This document shows positions 8,801-11,140 of a stretch of DNA of 11,140 nt, piece by piece. The stretch is from an uncultured Clostridia bacterium (GTDB lineage Bacteria > Bacillota > Clostridia > UBA1381 > UMGS1253), in the NCBI GenBank assembly GCA_934456295.1, contig CAKSHB010000046.1, positions 1-11,140 of the forward strand, written 5' to 3'. The translations under genes and the position numbers were made by a program. Under the pieces are notes generated by a model. That model saw nothing but the letters and a program-made list of their open reading frames with translations. It searched no databases and was not told the DNA's origin. The stretch's first letter is position 1. Each line of letters starts with the position of its first letter.

Positions 8801-9320
8801 ATTCAAAGACGGGGATTTTGTGACGGTCGGGGGCATAATTACCGCACGGCGCAACAAAACAACGAAAAGCAATACGCAGATGGCGTTTCTGACGCTCGAA
8901 GATTTATACGGCAGCATTGATGTGATAGTATTCCCGAAGATGTATGAGCTCTTTTCTGATGTCATGAAGGAGGACAGCATCGTATTTGTGAAGGCGAGAA
9001 TAAGTCTGCGCGAGGACGAAGCGCCGAAGCTTATGTGCGAGCAGATTATACCTTTTGAGAAATACTGTGCGGAGCGTGCAGACGCAGCAACGCCGCGCGC
9101 CCGTGTGCTTTACATAAAGCTGTGCGCCGGCAGGGAAAATCTGTGGGGAGGCGTAAAGGAGGCTCTGCAAAAGCATCGCGGCGATACTGCCGTGAGGGTA
9201 TATTTTGAGCAAAGCGGAGAGGTTCGTACGGTATCGAAGGACCTGTTTTGCAGCGGTGATGACGCGCTTATGCTTGATTTAATTAACATTTTAGGCGAAA
9301 ATTGCGTAAAATTGAAGTAA
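5802..9320 (+). CDS. dnaE: DNA polymerase III subunit alpha (DnaE)
   Basis: This 1172-aa C-family polymerase is of full DnaE length and synthesises DNA in the replisome. Domains in order: an N-terminal PHP domain (about 5-275), then the palm with GPGRGSGAGS near 357-366 and catalytic aspartates Asp400, Asp402 (PDIDTDF) and Asp552 (KMDFLGL). Fingers and helix-hairpin-helix regions (about 820-900) follow, then a clamp-binding pentapeptide QVSLF (917-921), an OB fold (about 1005-1060) and a C-terminal domain. The PHP domain keeps the HxH pair His11/His13, the TDHG motif, GCEVYV and NDLHY, so it may retain metal-dependent activity, unlike E. coli DnaE where the first His is replaced. AAGGAGG at 5786-5792 supports ATG 5802. 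In Bacillota that also carry PolC, DnaE is often the second polymerase; which applies here cannot be told. Confidence 0.97.
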   Translation: MAQEAKFTHLHVHTEYSLLDGAAPVGKLIKKAKELDMDALAITDHGVMYGVIDFYKTAVAEGIKPIIGCEVYVAPRSRFDKQHEYDSSPSHLVLLAKNNNGYKNLIKLVSDAFIEGYYYKPRVDRELLERHSGDLVCLSACLAGEIPKMLLGGDYEEAKKTALWYQGVYGKENYFIEIQDHGIDEQKRIIPLLIKLADEIGAPLAATNDLHYIEKTDAPYQDVLMCIQMAKKVDDTDRMKFATDEFYLKSAQQMSELFSYVPEAIENTAKIADMCNVTFDFDKTYLPRYDVPGGMSAYEYLTKLCRRGLAERYSPVPDQARERLEYELGVINSMGYVDYFLIVWDFIKFAKDNKIPVGPGRGSGAGSIVAYCLNITTIDPLKYSLLFERFLNPERVSMPDIDTDFCIERRGEVIDYVIEKYGADHVAQIITFGKLKARAAIRDVGRTLDVPLPVVDTVAKLVPNELKMTLEKALDVSGELRAMYESDEQIKRLIDTAMVIEGLPRHSGVHAAGVVITDKPVSAYVPLQLSKDVITTQYHMDNLSDLGLLKMDFLGLRNLTVIKNALDNIKASRGEEVDIDHIDFSRSEVYDMICAADTLGVFQLESGGMRNFIKELRPRSLEDIIAGISLFRPGPMEQIPRYIKNKNNVSKITYKHPLLEPILNVTYGCIVYQEQVLQIVQKLAGYSLGRADLLRRAMSKKKHDVMKREREYFIYGQTDENGNVIVDGAIRRGVSESIAAAIFDEIMDFASYAFNKSHAAAYAIVAYQTAYLKCFYAPEYMAALLSSMMSSTDKIVEYISDCDEHKIEVLPPDINNSFYRFTVEGEKIRFGLEAVKNVGHKLLVQIANERERGGRFKSFTNFVERMSGTELNVRALENLIKCGAFDSFGETRHTLIAAHESLLAGASAQSRQNVAGQVSLFDDGGALGEETGESLLRLSEYGKRELLAMEKETIGLYLSGHPLDDCKEEIARLGTANISQINGLAVLDESGEFIIQDGAAFKDGDFVTVGGIITARRNKTTKSNTQMAFLTLEDLYGSIDVIVFPKMYELFSDVMKEDSIVFVKARISLREDEAPKLMCEQIIPFEKYCAERADAATPRARVLYIKLCAGRENLWGGVKEALQKHRGDTAVRVYFEQSGEVRTVSKDLFCSGDDALMLDLINILGENCVKLK

Positions 9321-9335
9321 TTGTGTAAATTTATA

Positions 9336-9364
9336 TTGCATTTGGGAGCAAAATAATATAAAAT
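9336..9364 (+). promoter_or_regulatory. Candidate promoter after dnaE
   Basis: TTGCAT (9336-9341), a 17-bp spacer and TAAAAT (9359-9364) resemble a sigma-A promoter: 3 of 6 matches in the -35 and 5 of 6 in the -10. It sits in an AT-rich stretch, with 19 G or C among the 100 bases 9321-9420. A start near 9371 would give the following TRAP gene a leader of about 100 nt. A second weaker pair, TTGATT (9377-9382) and TAATAT (9401-9406), overlaps downstream. Confidence 0.4.
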
Positions 9365-9436
9365 GTAGTATAGATTTTGATTTTATGTATGGCTTATTTT
9401 TAATATTTAACCAAATTTATAACGGAAAGGCAGGAC

Positions 9437-9463
9437 GGCACGGAGATATTATAATACCGTGCC
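9437..9463 (+). promoter_or_regulatory. Inverted repeat with internal TATAAT upstream of mtrB
   Basis: GGCACGG (9437-9443) and CCGTGCC (9457-9463) are perfect 7-bp inverted arms around a 13-nt centre. The centre contains the self-complementary tattataata and a perfect TATAAT at 9450-9455. The right arm ends 9 nt before the mtrB ATG. As RNA it would be a stem close to the start codon; as DNA it could be an operator around a -10 box. No good -35 lies at the matching distance, so a promoter role is uncertain. Confidence 0.45.
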
Positions 9464-9472
9464 ATACGTGAT

Positions 9473-9703
9473 ATGCAGGAAAATACGATTACCGGTCAGG
9501 ATTATGTTGTTGTCCGTGCCGAGGAGGACGGAGTCACCATATGGGGACTTACGCGCGGAAACGCGACAAAGTTTTCGCATACTGAAAAGCTTGATGACGG
9601 AGAGGTATATGTGGCACAGTTTACGGAAACGACCTCTGCGATTAAAATAAGAGGAAAGGCAAAGCTGTATACAAGACACGGAATAATCGATGTCGGCAAA
9701 TAA
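9473..9703 (+). CDS. mtrB: TRAP-like trp RNA-binding attenuation protein
   Basis: This 76-aa protein matches B. subtilis TRAP (75 aa) nearly end to end, without gaps in the core, by recalled comparison. TRAP forms an 11-subunit ring that binds tryptophan between subunits. It then wraps RNA carrying spaced GAG/UAG triplets, causing termination or blocking translation of trp genes. The three RNA-contacting residues of B. subtilis (Lys37, Lys56, Arg58) correspond to Lys39, Lys58 and Arg60. Tryptophan-pocket residues correspond to Thr27, Gln49, Thr51 and Thr54, within GLTRG and AQFTETTSAIKIRG. The start is fixed: an in-frame TAA lies at 9452 and ATG 9473 is the only start codon after it. Unusually, no Shine-Dalgarno sequence precedes it. 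The gene lies between dnaE and a small gene before pfkA rather than beside folE. No trp genes or anti-TRAP are in view. Confidence 0.9.
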   Translation: MQENTITGQDYVVVRAEEDGVTIWGLTRGNATKFSHTEKLDDGEVYVAQFTETTSAIKIRGKAKLYTRHGIIDVGK

Positions 9704-9722
9704 CAGCTGTTTGCATAATATA

Positions 9723-9770
9723 GAATGTGTGCGAAAATAAATATGTGAAAAATAACATTCGCATGCGTTT
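9723..9770 (+). other. Predicted RNA hairpin between mtrB and the next gene
   Basis: Bases 9723-9735 can pair with 9758-9770 over 13 consecutive positions (nine Watson-Crick, four G-U), with a 22-nt A/T-rich loop. The inner TGCGAA/TTCGCA is a perfect 6-bp core. No T-run follows, so it is not an intrinsic terminator. It may be a processing or stability element or a regulatory leader structure. Confidence 0.4.
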
Positions 9771-9773
9771 GTA

Positions 9774-9795
9774 TGTGCCGGAAACATGGGGCACA
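9774..9795 (+). other. Second predicted leader hairpin
   Basis: TGTGCC (9774-9779) and GGCACA (9790-9795) form a perfect 6-bp stem with a 10-nt loop. It lies 10 nt before the AAGGAG at 9806-9811 of the next gene and is not followed by a T-run. Confidence 0.35.
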
Positions 9796-9821
9796 AAATA
9801 TGGAGAAGGAGTGATTTGTGC

Positions 9822-10019
9822 ATGTGGACAGTTGTTTACATTGCAAAAAGCATGCAGATTGCTGAGCAGATAAGGGAAATTCTTGAGGCCGACGGCATGC
9901 TGGTGAAAATTCGTCCGATTGCAAAGGGAGCCGAAAATGCAGCCGGAAGCTGTGAAGTGCTTGTACCCGAGTCGGAGGTTGAACAGGCTCACGGACTTAT
10001 TATTGATGCGGATTTTTAA
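9822..10019 (+). CDS. Small DUF2007-like protein
   Basis: The product is 65 aa from ATG 9822 and is a cytoplasmic protein with no signal peptide or membrane segment. It starts with a hydrophobic strand (WTVVYIA), then a helix (SMQIAEQIREILEADG), a second strand (MLVKIRPI) and a final strand-helix (CEVLVPESEVEQAHGLI). This beta-alpha-beta pattern and the closing VPESEVEQAH resemble the DUF2007 putative signal-transducing family. The biochemical role is unknown. AAGGAG at 9806-9811 is 10 nt before the ATG; TTG 9816 is in frame but only 4 nt from the site. An in-frame ATG at 9786 has no ribosome binding site and overlaps the hairpin at 9774-9795. It is 49 bp upstream of pfkA, so the two are likely co-transcribed. 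Confidence 0.75.
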   Translation: MWTVVYIAKSMQIAEQIREILEADGMLVKIRPIAKGAENAAGSCEVLVPESEVEQAHGLIIDADF

Positions 10020-10068
10020 TTATTGACATATACAAAGGCATAATTTTTAAGAAACGGAGTGATACGTT

Positions 10069-11040
10069 ATGGCAGAAATAAAAACAATTGGTGTACTTAC
10101 GAGCGGCGGAGACGCGCCGGGAATGAATGCGGCGGTGCGTGCGGTTGTAAGAAGCGCCGTGTATAACGGCATAAAGGTTATGGGAATAAAAAAGGGCTAT
10201 AACGGTCTTATAAACGGCGATATTTTTGAAATGGACGCAAGAAGCGTATCGGACACATTGCAGCGCGGAGGCACAATCCTGCAAACGGCACGCTGTGCAG
10301 AATTTCGTACGGCTGAGGGCGTAAAGCGCGGAGCCGAGATTGCAAAAATATTCGGTATTGACGGGCTTGTGGTTATAGGCGGCGACGGTTCGTTCCGCGG
10401 CGCAAGAGAGCTTGCGGCGGAAGGCGTGGCAACGATAGGCGTTCCGGCAACAATAGATAACGACATCGGCTGCACGGAGTACTGTATCGGATATGATACG
10501 GCGCTTAATACCGCTATGGACGCAATAGATAAAATCCGCGATACGGCGTCAAGTCATGAGCGCAGCTCGGTAATAGAGGTTATGGGACGAAATGCGGGAT
10601 ATATAGCGATAAACGTCGGCATATCATGCGGCGCAGAGGCGGTTATAATTCCCGAAAAAGAGTTTAATTTTGATGAAGATATTCTGCGCCCGATTATAGA
10701 AGGCAAGCACAGAGGCAAAAACCACTATCTCGTTATACTTGCCGAGGGCGTCGGTTCAGCAATTCCGATGGCTGAAGATATTGCAAAGCGTACAGGCATT
10801 GAAACTACGGCAACGGTTCTCGGTCATATCCAGCGCGGCGGCAGCCCGACGGTACAGGACAGAGTTAATGCGAGCAAAATGGGCAACAGGGCTGTGGAGC
10901 TGCTGCTTGAGGGCAAAAAGGACAGACTTGTTGTTATGCAGAAAAACAAGGTTACCGATGTAGGCATTGCTGAAGGGCTTGAAACGCAGAAGCAAATAGA
11001 TGAGGACATGATAAAGCTTTGCAAGGTTTTGTCGTGGTAA
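10069..11040 (+). CDS. pfkA: ATP-dependent 6-phosphofructokinase
   Basis: The product is 323 aa, the standard length of bacterial PfkA. It phosphorylates fructose-6-phosphate to fructose-1,6-bisphosphate, the committed step of glycolysis, in the cytoplasm as a tetramer. The ATP loop LTSGGDAPGMNAA lies near the N-terminus. GGDGS is at 104-108; Gly107 (rather than Asp) indicates ATP rather than pyrophosphate as donor. The catalytic Asp130 is in ATIDND, where an Ala127 replaces the usual Gly of PGTIDND. The sugar-binding MGR is at 172-174 and IQRGGSPTVQDR follows. Arginines in AAVRAVVRSA, matching the E. coli allosteric site, are kept, so ADP/PEP regulation is plausible. GGAG at 10056-10059 is 9 nt before the ATG. 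Its product is the activator of HPrK, encoded at the other end of this gene run. Confidence 0.97.
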   Translation: MAEIKTIGVLTSGGDAPGMNAAVRAVVRSAVYNGIKVMGIKKGYNGLINGDIFEMDARSVSDTLQRGGTILQTARCAEFRTAEGVKRGAEIAKIFGIDGLVVIGGDGSFRGARELAAEGVATIGVPATIDNDIGCTEYCIGYDTALNTAMDAIDKIRDTASSHERSSVIEVMGRNAGYIAINVGISCGAEAVIIPEKEFNFDEDILRPIIEGKHRGKNHYLVILAEGVGSAIPMAEDIAKRTGIETTATVLGHIQRGGSPTVQDRVNASKMGNRAVELLLEGKKDRLVVMQKNKVTDVGIAEGLETQKQIDEDMIKLCKVLSW

Positions 11041-11057
11041 TAAAAGATAAAAAAGAG

Positions 11058-11113
11058 ATACCGAAAGGTGCCTCCCGATAAGAAAACATCGTGAGGCAAG
11101 AGAGAAACGGTAT
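11058..11113 (+). other. Folded RNA region downstream of pfkA
   Basis: Two local hairpins are visible: ACC-GAAA-GGT (11060-11069, a GNRA-type loop), and a stem of TGCCTC and CGAT (11069-11079) with ATCG and GAGGCA (11088-11098), interrupted by one C-T mismatch. In addition ATACCG (11058-11063) is complementary to CGGTAT (11108-11113). That long-range pairing would use six bases of the left arm of the following terminator, so the two folds exclude each other. I do not recognise a known riboswitch family here. Confidence 0.4.
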
Positions 11114-11134
11114 AGCTTCGGCTATGCCGTTTTT
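11107..11134 (+). terminator. Intrinsic terminator after pfkA
   Basis: ACGGTATAGC (11107-11116) pairs with GCTATGCCGT (11121-11130) over 10 bp with one G-U pair. The loop is TTCG closed by C-G, the very stable UUCG tetraloop, and TTTTT occupies 11130-11134. It lies 66 nt after the pfkA stop and should end the transcript. On the minus strand the T-run is weaker (TTTCTCTCTT), so bidirectional use is possible but not clear. Confidence 0.88.
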
Positions 11135-11140
11135 CTCATT

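Noticed and set aside
9366..9373. Two UAG triplets spaced by 2 nt, as in TRAP binding sites
   Set aside because: Only two triplets are present; TRAP targets need about 7-11 repeats. No such tract was found in the intergenic regions of the window.
9459..9650. 63-codon + strand frame starting at GTG 9459
   Set aside because: It overlaps the TRAP gene in another frame, has an arginine-rich low-information product, and TRAP homology fixes the real frame.
10023..10028. Perfect TTGACA before pfkA
   Set aside because: No acceptable -10 lies 16-18 bp downstream. The best match there is TTTTAA, and CATAAT is only 10 bp away. An independent pfkA promoter is not supported.

Overview
The window is a compact, one-directional block of ten protein-coding genes, all on the + strand. 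It most likely comes from the chromosome of a Clostridia-class Bacillota (Firmicutes). The case rests on the neighbourhood hprK ... murB-rapZ-whiA-dnaE ... pfkA, strong AAGGAGG-type ribosome binding sites before most genes, a textbook sigma-A promoter, frequent ATA isoleucine codons and moderate GC with AT-rich intergenic gaps. The species cannot be named from this sequence. There is no tRNA, rRNA, insertion sequence, CRISPR array or phage gene, and no gene-free gap exceeds about 150 bases.

Layout. Positions 1-91 are a promoter region: TTGACA-17-TATAAT, plus a 14-bp direct repeat and a small hairpin. Then follow hprK (HPr kinase/phosphorylase), a YcdX-type PHP phosphoesterase, a ROK-family glucokinase, murB (peptidoglycan precursor reductase), rapZ (P-loop nucleotide/RNA-binding protein), whiA (LAGLIDADG-HTH DNA-binding protein) and dnaE (replicative-type polymerase III alpha subunit, 1172 aa). 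Gaps between these genes are about 30-100 bp. After dnaE comes an AT-rich 152-bp gap with promoter-like and inverted-repeat elements. It leads to a small gene for a clear homologue of TRAP, the tryptophan-activated RNA-binding attenuation protein (mtrB). A leader with two predicted hairpins then precedes a 65-aa DUF2007-like protein, which is followed by pfkA (ATP-dependent 6-phosphofructokinase). The window closes with a folded 3' region ending in a strong UUCG-capped intrinsic terminator.

How the genes fit together. The hprK, glucokinase and pfkA genes form a carbon-flux theme. Glucokinase supplies glucose-6-phosphate and PfkA makes fructose-1,6-bisphosphate, the metabolite that stimulates the kinase activity of HPrK in low-GC Gram-positives. 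MurB, RapZ and WhiA tie central metabolism to envelope synthesis and division, and DnaE is replication. The glmR (yvcK) gene that commonly lies between rapZ and whiA is absent here.

The least expected item is the TRAP homologue between dnaE and pfkA. It keeps the recalled tryptophan-pocket and RNA-contact residues, but it is not next to folE as in Bacillus subtilis. It has no recognisable Shine-Dalgarno sequence and sits just behind an inverted repeat that encloses a TATAAT. The window otherwise reads as a conserved housekeeping region.
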